In this document: piece after piece, positions 46,773 through 57,883 of the stretch
Layout of the letters: each line of letters starts with the position of its first letter
How positions within the stretch are numbered: position 1 is the stretch's first letter
Source of the DNA: Armillaria gallica
Lineage: Eukaryota; Basidiomycota; Agaricomycetes; Agaricales; Physalacriaceae
Assembly (NCBI GenBank): GCA_037576215.1
Contig: JBANDB010000011.1
Span: 1,116,001 to 1,180,000 of the forward strand
Length of the DNA: 64,000 bases
Reading direction: 5' to 3'
Notes under the pieces: model-generated
Databases searched by the model: none
Told to the model about the DNA's origin: nothing
The model's input: only the letters and a program-made list of their open reading frames with translations
Position numbers and translations under genes: made by a program

Positions 46773-47698
46773 TAATAGCGTCCAAAAATTCAGGTAGACG
46801 TAAGCGGCCCTTTTCCGAACGCAAGTTAGTGATCACTGATGACGGGTATGCAAGTTTGAAACTTTCCTTGCATCCTCTCGCAAGTTAAGAATAACTCAAG
46901 TTACGCAGTACTGTGGGTTATAGTAAATTATAACTGTAAATCTCTCCGGGCCAGCCCGCAGGCCCCGCTGCAGTAAGGAGATGTTGGGATACCTGACTAT
47001 TAATGCATAACCGTACCAGTGCAATTTGGAATTTTCCAAACCCCTTCCGCCTACTATTCTTTATCACCACTTCACCACAAAACTCGACTGGTTTCTGTTT
47101 CGAGTTTTGGTCTCTATGCTTCAGTACTACCGTAGTAAGCCCAGGGCTACCTCTAAGCCTTCGAAGTCAAGGGATACGGCCGGCATCTTGTACGAGCGTT
47201 TTCCAAACTGACTTTCCTTTTGATATTTCTCAACTCTAAATACAAATGTTATGTCCCTGCTAACTAGTAAAGCAGTGCGATCACCCGAGCTCAGTGAGAA
47301 CTATGCGGAACAAAATTCCATAGAGCTCAGGGGTTCACCATAAGCCCGGAAAGTTTGCATTGCTGCTAACCCGCCACGCATCGTACGGTACGATGCGTAG
47401 CTAATCAATTATCAGCCCCGGGCAGCCGCACTGAAATAATAGATTTACGCCAATGATAATTGATAAATCATGAATGCCTTCAAATTTCAAAGAAATAGCC
47501 AACAGGAAACTTGCGTAACATGACTGGACTTGCAAGAGGATGCGAGAGTCCTCATCTGTCAAAAAAGATATATCGTCGTCTGTCTAGGAGAGACTAGATG
47601 CGAGAGAAGATATCAAACTTGCGAGCCCATAGTTAACTTGTGTCCAGGAAAAAGTCCGCTTGCGCCCACCCGAATTTTTGGACGCTATTACGCCCATA
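46771..47698. mobile_element. MITE of the same family, element 2, abutting element 1
   Basis: Starts TATAATAGCGTCCAAAAATTC and ends with the inverse, GAATTTTTGGACGCTATTACG then CCCATA at 47698. The left tip has lost GGGCGTA relative to the right. It shares CGCAAGTT/AACTTGCG subterminal words with element 1 and abuts it over TA. No coding capacity. Confidence 0.65.
47376..47398. repeat. Perfect 11-bp palindrome
   Basis: ACGCATCGTAC, one G, then GTACGATGCGT. It lies within MITE element 2. A second inverted pair, TCAATTATCA and TGATAATTGA, lies about 50 bp apart just to its right. Confidence 0.7.
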
Positions 47699-48571
47699 CA
47701 TAGCAATTTTTTCAGGGGATCTCATGTAGCGATTTAACGTCAAGTAACTCAAGTTAACGTACTTATTCCTGCTACGTTAGTAGTAGGTCTTGTAGATGGA
47801 TCGATGTACCAAGCAGTTTTTCTCCGGAGGCCGCTCCATATGTCACGTGGCTTCTATGTAAGGAAGTTTCTTGCGGCGAAACGAAAGAAAATTTCCTTCA
47901 AAGTCAAGTTCTCGGTGTGGCAGTTGCTTTGTCTGTCACTGTTTACATGTGACTGCCCGTTACTATCACGCTTGCCGCGGAGTTGCTCGGCCGAACTTCA
48001 TCTGCCAGCAGGCAGACGTTCTGCCGCCTGCGAGAAAATGTGAGCTGGTGGCGGCGCAGGCCGCCACCGAGCGGATCTTTTTCAAGCAGCACCTACTTGT
48101 TAGTATTTCCAGTTTGAGGGTTGTGGCCTTGATCACTTCCACCATGTCATTGTTTTCGGATATCCTGACATTTTCAAGCATGTTCCAACTCTATAACTCG
48201 TTCGACGTGACGATGACTGCCATCACCTGTGAAACAAACAGTAAGATATCATCTCATTACTTGCTGCTTCACTGAAGTTACACTGCAGACTTTTGTGATT
48301 ATCTCCAACTATGATACACCTGCGTCATTTCAGATCTGAATGGTGAAGTACCCTGTCCTGGATAAATCAGATCATTGCTCTTGTACCCAGTGCAAAGGGG
48401 CATAGCAAGTGTGTTAAGTCCAGCAATCTACACATTTTCTTTGGAAGTAGGTAGTTCTTAATAAACGTAGCAGGCTTTGCCCCAGATGTGGGCCTTGCCA
48501 GCGTTATTCAATTTCAACAGAGTTTTTTACATTATACGAAACACTTCGAGAATAAAATTCATATCTCCGTA
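47699..48571. other. Gene-poor stretch
   Basis: A 134-codon plus frame (47871-48275) and overlapping minus frame give no recognisable product. I cannot support a gene. Confidence 0.35.
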
Positions 48572-49598
48572 TAGTGTTGCCGCCGCTCAGCTCCGCTCGG
48601 CTTCGGTCAGCTTTTTGTGAGCTATACCCATTTATAGCTCTTAGCCGAGCCGAGCGGGCCAAAAAGGTGTCCGCTCAGCTCAGCTTCCGCTGAGCGGCCA
48701 GCTTGGTGCCGAAATAGGTAATACAAATGCATAGGGCATAGTGTTTCGATGACTCGGCTTAAAGCCGCGCGCCACGCCAGTCAAGCCGAACTAAGTCGCG
48801 CCGGTATTGCCGAGTGGCTTCGGCAAAGTCACACTACGGTATCGGCTCGGCTCGGCTTGACGCGACCTGAAGTTGCCCGAGCTTCGACTTGATTGAAAAA
48901 TACCGAAATACTATTTTAGGTCAATTTTAACCCGGCCCGATAGTCCCCGCTATTTCCCCGACAAGTTCTCGAATATCACGTTGCCTAAACAACAAATGAC
49001 TTGCCATTTGAAGGAAATGCATGAAGTCATGGCTTCAGCGGCTGACTTCGGCGTGACGGCAGCTTGACTTCAAAGCTGTCAAAAATTATGACTTGGTGAA
49101 GCCGTTGAAGCCGAAGTCATATGAAGTCACGCCGAGCCGCGCCAAGTCACGTCGTCGAAACACTAATAGGGCATGCTAAAGTGCGTTGGCAGCAAATATA
49201 TGGAAACTCGAGCAGCTACACCCTCAGGTATCCTTTTAAGATCCAATGAGATGTTTATAAGATGTCAGGAATAAGTTTTTTGAAGCATTCTTGAGTTGTT
49301 CTTGAGTGACATGTCAACGATGTCATTTCCCATTTGTCAGCAATGCCTACAATGCATGAGAGGAAACGAGCCCATGTGAGCTGTAGCTTAAATTTTAGGC
49401 TATAAACAACAGCAGAAATAGGTATGATGTTTCCGATGTCCTAATTGGGAAGAAGCTGGCAGCTTGACCCGCTCAAACTGTGGTCAAATTGTCAAGCCGA
49501 GCGGCATTGAGCTGTGAGCGACAGTCTGAGCTCGGCTCAGAAATTATCGGCTCCGCTCGGCTAGCTCACCAGCTCGAGCCGGAGCGGCGGCAACACTA
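48572..49598. mobile_element. hAT-like MITE with 8-bp target duplication (outer)
   Basis: Ends are TAGTGTTGCCGCCGCTC and its inverse GAGCGGCGGCAACACTA, a perfect 17-bp terminal inverted repeat. The flanks are TCTCCGTA (48564-48571) and TCTCCGCA (49599-49606), an 8-bp target duplication with one mismatch. An 8-bp duplication and TAGTG...CACTA ends are typical of hAT elements. Subterminal DNA is full of GAGC/GCTC words. About 600 bp remain once the nested element is removed; no transposase. Confidence 0.85.
48739..49165. mobile_element. hAT-like MITE nested in the previous one, 427 bp
   Basis: Ends are TAGTGTTTCGA and TCGAAACACTA (perfect 11-bp inverted repeat), flanked on both sides by the identical 8-mer ATAGGGCA (48731-48738 and 49166-49173). 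A truncated inverted copy lies at 9897-10273. Non-coding. Confidence 0.9.
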
Positions 49599-49757
49599 TC
49601 TCCGCATGTTCATAGAGACGCATTATTTCCTCTTTGACACCCTTATTTCTAGCAGGTAAGCTTCATACGTCCGGGCCGATAAATTCCATTTCAGGCTCCG
49701 CTGAAATCTTGAGCTAAACATCGTTGTCACCAATTTCACGCTTCTATCAGCGCCGCC

Positions 49758-51591
49758 ATGGGTAGTGTACTAGGGACCGACAGTGCAATCGTATTGGCGT
49801 ATGGGATCTTTGCCACTGTGTGAGCTCATTTTTTCCTATCATCGTGAGCTCCGTACCCATTGTCATATAGCATCAGCGTCAGCTTCCTTCTCATCGACTT
49901 GAGGTTCGTTTCTTGGCGGAACCGTTACACCGTGCGCACTTTCTTGTTCTTATCCATTCCAACTGAACACGCATAGACTATCGCTACCTGGCACGTCCCA
50001 TATCTTACGGATCTCCCCCAAGCAGCTCATATGTTCTAGGGTCCTCGACATTATCCACACCACATTCGTTATCTTTTCTGTTGCTGATTATTTGTCCGCA
50101 CACTCTGACATTGAGGACGTCTATGACTCCCATATTCCTTTGTGAGTGGTGCTCTCATTTGGTGAATGACCGAGATTCATGAGTTTCAAGGTCTCTGGCG
50201 GCGAGCACCTTTCCTTTGTTGTATTGTCATTCCGCTTACCTGGTATTTAAAGCTAACCGTCGCAGCTACGGTACGCTACCTGTAATATTGACTAAACCAG
50301 AGCTCTGACATTCGGTACCAGGCTATTCAACTCCTTTTTGTACAATGGTGAGTTTAGTCCCAGCCTCAGAATCACTCGACAGCAAAATTAATCAATATCA
50401 TAGCCTTTTCGCAAAAGAAATTCATAGATGTAGGTCCATCTCGAAAAATCGTTGGTCTACAATAATCACTTACCGCAGGTGGCAAGCGAAATTGGTCTAT
50501 AACCGCTCCTATCGTGAGTACCTCATCTTTCCGTAGCGGACATGTCTAAGGTTTTTCCTTTAGCTTGTTCTTTCCTTCATCCAACTAGGTGAGCGGCGTT
50601 GATCTCTATGACAATGACTATTCATTTGTTTCAGCTGCTGCGTCTGGTGCGTGTTTGTTCTTGACGGGGTTAGATATCCTAAATTGCATATGAAGTGTCT
50701 GCCTTTGAGATGTACGTGCTTACGGTTTTCTCTTTATTTCCCCGGAACTGAAGAAAGTGTTTGCAATAGGATACGGCTGCAGCAATTCTCTGCTTTCCGC
50801 CAGCCTTACCCTAATGTGTGTTTGTATAATCCTCGCTGTGGAATCTCACGTTGAGATCCAATCACAGTTAATCTTCGTGGCCAGTCTCTCCCTATCGGCT
50901 GTGGTTAACCTTGTTATTACGGGTTGGTTATACTACTTCTTGCGCTCGCTGCAACGGGAGGTTGGCTTATCCTCCAGGTATGTGCCTCGCTTTTTGGAAG
51001 CGCAGATAATAATTTTCGCTCTAGATCCATTCGTTTGCTGACACGCTTCACCCTTGTAAGCGGCGGGTTCACAAGGTGAGGTGTTTTGTTTACTTCTATG
51101 AATCTCTCATTAAACCTCCTTGAAGTGGAGTAATTGTTCTCTCATTGATCTTCGTGAGCCCTCTACTATCTTAGTGTTCTGCCAGCCTTACCTTCGCAGT
51201 GGGTTGTCATGCCGACAAAGCCAGCATGTTTCATCGCGCTGTACTTCGTAATTGGTAAACGTACGTGCCGGCCAGCTGCCTGGACTCTGGCTTACTTTTC
51301 TGATTTTACCAGAATACGTCTTCATCTCTTACTTACCCATGCGCATCCTGCGCATGAAAATCTGGGAATTCCGTGAGATGAAAAATGCTTGGGGTAACCT
51401 TGTCATTCTCTCACCCGAAGAATTTTACAATCCGCATCAGCTCCGGAATGGAGAGGTAAGAAGAACTCCGATCATTTATTCTTGGGCTAAATTCTGTAGT
51501 CCATATATTACACCAGGGAGGATATACGGCAGGTGTGTCTACCGAGACCGCAATCATGAGGAGCGTGCTAAATCGTCCTAGCTCGAGGTGA
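49758..51591 (+). CDS. DUF6534-like membrane protein (paralogue 4, divergent)
   Basis: ATG 49758 opens MGSVLGTDSAIVLAYGIFAT, spliced to VISVSFLLIDLRF. Later exons give RVLDIIHTTFVIFSVADYL, HSDIEDVYDSHIPL, LFAIGYGCSN.., a helix-rich SLSAVVNLVITGWLYYFLRS, then EYVFISYLPMRILRMKIW and NPHQLRNGE, with a final exon GGYTAGVSTETAIMRS up to TGA 51589-51591. Many ~50-60 nt introns. The order (helix, VLD..H, serine-rich hairpin, YFL+RS, SYL-R, polar tail) fits DUF6534 but with low similarity to the other copies in the window. Function unknown; predicted plasma membrane. Some exon joints remain uncertain. Confidence 0.65.
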
Positions 51592-52704
51592 CTGTCAACA
51601 AAACCGTTGAATATGGAGAACACACCCGCGGTATTCGTAACGAACACTATTCGCCGTACTCAGACACACGGCCTTCTCCAGGGGTGTGACTCGAAGAGTA
51701 TTGATACTTATAGGCCTTGGTTTCAATTTGTTGTCGGCTTCTGTCCCCTTCCTTCTTCTTTTTCTGTTCGCTCGTTTCCGTTCCCAGCTTTGAATTCCCT
51801 GGCTATCTTTACTCATATCAGCTTTCTTCTATGCCCTCCGTTTAGCTATCGTACCCACCGCCCAGTCCTTCTAGCTCTCGAAATGTTTTCAAGTCTTTTG
51901 TTTTCCATGAGCGTGTTGCACAAATGAGAGGCCTCTTCAAGAAACCCCATGTGATCATGTCAGCGCAGCGTTGATATCCGCGAATATGCCGCAAGACCAG
52001 GCCTGTGTGTCCACGATACAACCTTCAATCAGCGATACAAGAGAAGAGATCAGGACAAATAATGGCTAGGTTCCTGACTTGCTATTCCATTGATCTCTTT
52101 CTCTTCTCAGAGCCATTCAATTTCTGGTTTTAGTGAGTCTCGATACTTCGGTAGATTCACAAAGGAGATTTTCGGGTAAAGCTCTGCATACCAAGCCAAG
52201 GCTTCAATACCTTGGCGGCTATCTTCAGAATTCGTAGATGATCACCAGTTGAGCCAAAGTTGAAAGTTCTGCGCGGGCCCAAAGCCTAGGACTCGATTGG
52301 GACTTGAATCTTGATTGGGAACGTGACAAATCACTGATGATGACTAGCCACCCTTTGCAGTGTTTTTGAGACCCTCATTCACTTTAAATATTTTATATAT
52401 GTCATCGAGAGAGTATATTTCCTGGCCTTCAAGTTTCCCGTGAAAAACGCGCCTCTTGTTGGAGTCAGACACTCTGGTGGCTTGCAGTATCACACTCACG
52501 TGATGTTACCCAGACGTGTCAACTCCGCACTGCGCGGAAGCGAATTTTTGAACAATCGCCTTTTCTCTTTCATCCCATCTCTTCGATTGCGCTGGAAGTA
52601 AACTTAATCTCTTTCTTTATCTTTTATTTCTCTAAATATTCCTGATAGATCCATAGCCTACATACGAATTAACAAATCCGATCTTAACCCAAGGGCTATC
52701 CTCC
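51592..52704. other. Gene-poor stretch
   Basis: Nothing I can support; only short frames. Confidence 0.35.
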
Positions 52705-53940
52705 TTGATCATTCCCATGCTCCTCCCGACGCCCAAATCACCGAGCTTCTACGAACCAATGCTCCACCAACGATCTTTGAGAGAGAGCCATGCGCATGAC
52801 GCGGCGTTCATGCTTGGCATGCTTCTTGATCCTGCTCGTCACCATGATCTCGACGTCACCATTCAGTTTCTGGACGCCATATCGACGCACCCCATTTATA
52901 CAGTACTTTTGCCTAGCGTTCGGCATTGGAATTCCCTGCAGGTCTCCGGGGAAGCTTGTGATCTTCACTTCTTATCGTCCTGCCGTAGTTTTTTTGACCG
53001 ACTTGAAACGGCTGACATACAGGGGCTCAAGGACGTGGGATCCGAGCCTATAGACATCTTTGCTGTAGCCCCAATCTCGTCGAGTTTAGGGAATCTTCTC
53101 CATTCAATGCAAATACATATGCTACACTCCGTCATCTTGTCAATCTCAAAACCCTGTGGCTTGAGTGCAGCTCGTATTCAAGTGAATTACCACGAATACC
53201 CCTCCCGAATCTCTCCCGGCTCTCATTGACATTCCCTATACAAAGCTTAGGTGTTGCATTCATCACGCACAATCACTTTGAGCTCCCGTCTCTCTCGCGC
53301 CTTCGTATCACCTTGTTATTTTTGGATCGAAATGTCCCTCCACGGGTCTTTTAGTCGATTAACTCATTCACCGTAACCAGCCTTATTTTGGCGTGGGGAG
53401 CGCTACGAAAACTTTCAGCTGTTGATATTAAGCTAGATCTTTCTTCATATCGCAGACTACCTAACCACCGGTCTCTTACAGTCTATGACTGCCCGAATGT
53501 TAACTCATTCATAGCCGCATTGTCTGTCCGTCCGTCCCGAAAAAAATGTGGTATTCCCGAAGATGTCCAACCTTGATATGCGTGGCAGTTTCTTGACCAA
53601 GGGCTTACCTGATATACATATCCTAGCAGAGCTCGTCAAATCCCGAAGGGATCAAGGAGCTTTGCAAGAATTCAGACTGGAGTGGCGCCATGGACTGGTC
53701 AACGATGATGCCGGTGCACCCGAGGGCAACAACTCTGTACACCAGGGGGAGGAATACATATCTCAACGTCAATCAAAGGTGAGTCAACTTTTCTCCCTGC
53801 TACATTCTACTAAAAATCGAATAGGCCTTTATACAAATTGATTCTACGCAGGTTAGAGAAATGGCGTCCCACGCTCTGTCTACGTCGGTGGTTATGTGGT
53901 GTTGTCGGGACATAGGGCATAGTGTTTACCTAGCAAATTA
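52705..53940 (+). pseudogene. F-box-like/LRR-type protein, pseudogene
   Basis: The sequence reads as the C-terminal leucine-rich part of an Agaricomycete F-box-like protein: IQFLDAISTHPIYTVLLPS, LETADIQGLKDV, then in another frame LVNLKTLWLECSSY and LPRIPLPNLSRLSLTFP, then LAWGALRKLSAVD and LPDIHILAELVKSR. It needs +1 base at a C-run (53069-53072), carries an in-frame TAG near 53353, and needs -1 base at an A-run (53540-53546). The N-terminal F-box is missing. Decay is the simplest explanation. Confidence 0.65.
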
Positions 53941-54209
53941 AAATTTTCATGCATTCAATTGTTTGCCTTGTTTCCCAAGTCGTGGTGTGAAATTCGGGCT
54001 GCCAATCTGAAATTGGCTTGATGCCGTGTCGGCGGCGGCCAATGCCGCTTTTCAGTCCCTAACAGTTGCCACTGACACCAGCACCACCTTAACACTTCGA
54101 CTTCTTACCTCCTCATTCACCTGTTCTAGACATTCTTCTAGAGTTGTCCCTTGCTTGTACGTTTCGGATACGATAGCTATCACGACCTGAAATTCTAACG
54201 TCATGGCAG

Positions 54210-55802
54210 ATGCTTTGCCCAAAATGCCTCCCGACTTTCACCGAAGACTCAGGTTCATGTCTCGTTCCACCCATCGTAGACGCCTACCTCAAAACTAACA
54301 ACGCACCCCTCGACTTGGAGATTGTCGACATCAGAGATTCTTTACAGAATCTCCGGCAATCTCTAATTCAAGTCGACGAAGAAATCAAACTCCTATCTCA
54401 GACTTTGGAGAAGCTCAAGACACGACGCGTTGACATATCCAAAGCAATATCCAAACACAGTGGTGTGCTCTCCCCCGTTCGTCGCGAAATGCTGGGCGAA
54501 ATATTCATCCGCGCCAATGATGGCTGCTACGCCGTTTTCGACACGTCTTACGGACCTTGGGCCCTAAGCCATGTCAATCGTCAGTGGCGGGCTGCTGCCT
54601 TAGCAGGTCCTGGATGTCTCTGGGCTAATCCATACATCACCATTGACATAGACTCCTGCTACAAGACGGACCCAACGTCCCTCGTGCGAATAGCCCTCGA
54701 TCGTTCGCGCACGCAGTCTCTCTCCTTACATTTTTACTATCGCGAGCCATCCTCGCTGCCAAGGGTAGAAAAGAGAGCCTTGGAGATCTTCCGTTTGGTC
54801 ATGAGTCACTGTGAAAGGTGGCATTCGCTACACCTTAACAATGTTTCTGCGGCGATTCACAAACTTCTCGATGGTGTTCGCGGCCGTCTTCCGAGGCTGC
54901 TTCGCCTCTCAATGAGAGGACCCACAGAGTTGGAGCCCTTGACGGCGTTTGCGATCGCCCCTCAATTACGCACTGTGCAGATCTTGGAGGGGTCGGGTGT
55001 CATTCTCGGATCGGGGAACCCACAATTAGTTTCATACACAAACTACAGCGATACATCCCTACCAGATTCGATCCTTTGCTATCTTGAAATTCTGCATTCA
55101 TGTCCTCTACTGCGAGAATTCAGCTGCTTTTACAGCCGCAATCATCGAAGGTCCCGGGCTATACGGCCCCCAATACAGGCACCTTTGTTGCGAAGCTTCC
55201 GAGGATGTCATCCAGACCTCATGAAGAGCCTTGTAGTAGCGAACCTGGAAAAAATGGGTGTCGAAGCCAAAACAGGGATATCTTTCCCCCGAAACTCTTT
55301 GCTGGGTGTTCGCGACATGTTCGCCCGGTCCCAGTGTAGGAGCCTCTCCGAGCTCAGGTTTACCGACGCTATGATAGACAATCACATACTGGAAATCCTA
55401 CCCTTGGTTCCAGCTCTGGCAACGCTCAAATTCCATTTCTACAGCTGGGTGGACAAAGAGGACGAGGAGAGGGTTCTTAGCGAGATGTTTCGGCGGATGA
55501 AGGAGACCTGGGATAATGGAACCCACAAGATCGTGCCTGCACTTCAGGAATTCTCGTTCACGATCTGCCCATACAACGACGACGACGAAGCGAAGTGGGA
55601 TTCTGTCCGTTGTATTGACAGCGCATTTGTGGAAATGCTTGTTTCACGCGCTGGGGCAACACTTTCCAAAGTCAAGGTGGAATCATCCATCTTTATACCG
55701 CGTCACTTTTCTCGCGGAGATATCAGGACATTGAAGAGTTTGGGGAGCCGTGGCTTGAAAGTATCTATCAACGGGTTCGATATATTTCCTCTGTTGTACT
55801 AG
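54210..55802 (+). CDS. F-box-like domain protein, 530 residues, intronless
   Basis: The ATG opens MLCPKCLPTF (a CxxC pair), then a coiled coil (LQNLRQSLIQVDEEIKLLSQ to about residue 82) and an F-box-like segment (LSPVRREMLGEIF, about 86-100), followed by WALSHVNRQWRAAALAGPGCLW. The rest is a degenerate leucine-rich repeat region. This is the standard layout of the large Agaricomycete F-box-like family, thought to recruit substrates to SCF ubiquitin ligases, though targets are unknown. No frame damage. A similar gene follows at 56324 on the same strand. Confidence 0.85.
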   Translation: MLCPKCLPTFTEDSGSCLVPPIVDAYLKTNNAPLDLEIVDIRDSLQNLRQSLIQVDEEIKLLSQTLEKLKTRRVDISKAISKHSGVLSPVRREMLGEIFIRANDGCYAVFDTSYGPWALSHVNRQWRAAALAGPGCLWANPYITIDIDSCYKTDPTSLVRIALDRSRTQSLSLHFYYREPSSLPRVEKRALEIFRLVMSHCERWHSLHLNNVSAAIHKLLDGVRGRLPRLLRLSMRGPTELEPLTAFAIAPQLRTVQILEGSGVILGSGNPQLVSYTNYSDTSLPDSILCYLEILHSCPLLREFSCFYSRNHRRSRAIRPPIQAPLLRSFRGCHPDLMKSLVVANLEKMGVEAKTGISFPRNSLLGVRDMFARSQCRSLSELRFTDAMIDNHILEILPLVPALATLKFHFYSWVDKEDEERVLSEMFRRMKETWDNGTHKIVPALQEFSFTICPYNDDDEAKWDSVRCIDSAFVEMLVSRAGATLSKVKVESSIFIPRHFSRGDIRTLKSLGSRGLKVSINGFDIFPLLY

Positions 55803-56323
55803 TACATTGATGTCGAGCTTGCGGCTTCTATAATGTTCAGTGAAAGAGCTTCTCAGAAGTATTTTCTGGCCTTGAAGCGCATAGCGATGCTCTCTAAGAT
55901 TTCAAATTCAGTAGGTAATATTGTCCGACGGAAAGAAGAAAACCATGAAAGGCGCGTCAAACGCGTGGATTGCGCGCCGTACAGAGGCATAATGCATCCT
56001 AAGCTGCGTAACTTTCAAAAAGAAGCAACGAAGTCCGGAGCAGCCAGATGAAACCTGACCACGTTTATTTCTCCCTTAATCGTGATCGCCGAGACTAGAT
56101 TTTCCCCTCCAGATGTCTGGTATTCCGTCCAGTACTCCCTTGGCATTTTTATTTTTGAGCCACCATTTTAGCCGGAGTTTGAATGACATCATTGACGCGT
56201 CATACTTAACACTCTGTCTCAAATTGTTTTGGGAGGTAAGTCTCTGTTGAGTTTTAGTCGCATTTGATTCTTATTCTCCTCTAGAACATCATACCCACCC
56301 CAGTGTTTCCTAAGGCTTAAACA
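55803..56323. other. Spacer between two F-box-like genes
   Basis: No gene seen; an open frame at 55833-56051 is unremarkable. Confidence 0.4.
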
Positions 56324-57883
56324 ATGGCAAATCTCTGCCCCAAGTACAGTCTTTCAGATTTCCGGAACGTCACTTCACACTACCTGCGTCATGAAGCAAG
56401 AGTCCTGGACCTACTTCACACTAACGACTCACCGAGGGATCATGAAAGGGCGGACTTTGCGACTGTCGTCTCCGATGGTCCAGATATCTTATCTGATCTT
56501 GACTCAAGGATTGCTCGAGTTCGTACCGTGCTCGAGGACCTCATTTGTGAACGAGAACACGTCGAGTCTCACATCCAGGACATAAAGACTCTCTTCAGTC
56601 CAATTTGTCGCATTCCGGACGATATACTACGTCAACTCTTTACGGTGTGCGTCTACCCGGAGACCAGCAACTACACAGAGCAGATCGGTGACTCTCTTGA
56701 TGTACCAAAACGTTCACAGTGGGTATTATCCCACGTATCTCGTCGTTGGCGGGCAGTGGCGCTGAATACTGCGAAGCTGTGGAGCTCGATAGAGCTACGC
56801 TTCGACATGTACGGCACTTGCAATCAGATCAAATTGCAGTACATGCTCGGGCTCATGCTCGAAAGGTCGCGTGGTCATGACATAGTGGTCGCGATATATA
56901 GCGAGGAGGATATCTCTTCGTTGGGCGGGCTCGCCGTTCTTCTTGCAGGGATCTCCCGATGTACGGAATTGACTTTGTTCATTCCCTACGTCTCCCTGCC
57001 TGCTTTTTCTATGTGCAGAGGTTCCCTGTCCCAGCTCCGACATCTTTTCCTGAAATTTACCGATGATGTCCCTCTAGAAGTGATGGAGGTCGAATTTTTC
57101 GACCTTGCACCTCGTCTGCGACGGCTGAGTGTATACGGTAGAGTTTACTTTAGTCGGCTTTTCCGCCTTCCGTGGACGCAGATTGACAAGTGCTGGATCA
57201 AGTCCTCATCAAATGATGGGATCCTTGATGTGCTTGAGAAGATTTCCTCAGTGGAGACCATTACCGTTACGACTAATGGACCTTCGATTGAGCGTACATC
57301 CAGTCGGATTCTTGAGCTACCTCGCGTCAAGGAGATCTGCATCCAGGAGGATGACGATGATAATCAGGAGGCTCAAGGGGCCCTGACGCAGATTATCATG
57401 AACCTCAAACTCCCCGCACTGCAGAAGTTATTATTCGACTTTAATTCCGCTGTGCCCTGTTTCCCCGAGATTTACCAAGCACCATTATTCAACCTCGTTG
57501 ACCTCACGATCTGTTGTGATCTCAGCGATGTTGATGCAGGACGGGGAGCGGGAGAGTTCCTACGCCTGACGCACCATGCCAAGCGACTCAATCTCCGTGT
57601 TCGCAGCGTTAATGAGAGATTCTTCGCTCTCTTTTTCTGTCAGCCAGACCAGCCGGTACTATTGCCTTGCCTTGAAGAGCTGGATCTCCGGGAATCGAAT
57701 TTAGTTAACCAGAGTTATATTCTGGTTAACATGCTTGACTCTCGTTGTCGCGACTTGGGCGATTGCGCCAGGTTGACGAGAGTATGGTTTGATGCACCCT
57801 TGGACGTTGATGGGGATCCGAGCGTCGCTAGACGCTGGAAGGGAATTTCCGAGAGTCGACTGGTGGTATCATATGGCGGATAA
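56324..57883 (+). CDS. F-box-like domain protein, 519 residues, intronless
   Basis: Begins MANLCPKYSLSDFRN, with a coiled coil (LDSRIARVRTVLEDLICE, about 59-90), then the F-box-like motif PICRIPDDILRQLFTVCV (about 93-110) and WVLSHVSRRWRAVALNTAKLWSS. The remainder is a leucine-rich repeat-like region with acidic insert (EDDDDNQE). It has the same layout as the neighbour at 54210-55802 but is clearly diverged in sequence. Presumed SCF substrate adaptor; targets unknown. Frame intact. Confidence 0.85.
   Translation: MANLCPKYSLSDFRNVTSHYLRHEARVLDLLHTNDSPRDHERADFATVVSDGPDILSDLDSRIARVRTVLEDLICEREHVESHIQDIKTLFSPICRIPDDILRQLFTVCVYPETSNYTEQIGDSLDVPKRSQWVLSHVSRRWRAVALNTAKLWSSIELRFDMYGTCNQIKLQYMLGLMLERSRGHDIVVAIYSEEDISSLGGLAVLLAGISRCTELTLFIPYVSLPAFSMCRGSLSQLRHLFLKFTDDVPLEVMEVEFFDLAPRLRRLSVYGRVYFSRLFRLPWTQIDKCWIKSSSNDGILDVLEKISSVETITVTTNGPSIERTSSRILELPRVKEICIQEDDDDNQEAQGALTQIIMNLKLPALQKLLFDFNSAVPCFPEIYQAPLFNLVDLTICCDLSDVDAGRGAGEFLRLTHHAKRLNLRVRSVNERFFALFFCQPDQPVLLPCLEELDLRESNLVNQSYILVNMLDSRCRDLGDCARLTRVWFDAPLDVDGDPSVARRWKGISESRLVVSYGG

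Noticed and set aside
47871..48275. 134-codon plus-strand ORF
   Set aside because: Overlaps another open frame on the opposite strand and has no recognisable feature; likely chance.
55100..57386. Small ORFs overlapping the two long F-box-like genes
   Set aside because: Alternative-frame shadows of intact 530- and 519-codon genes.
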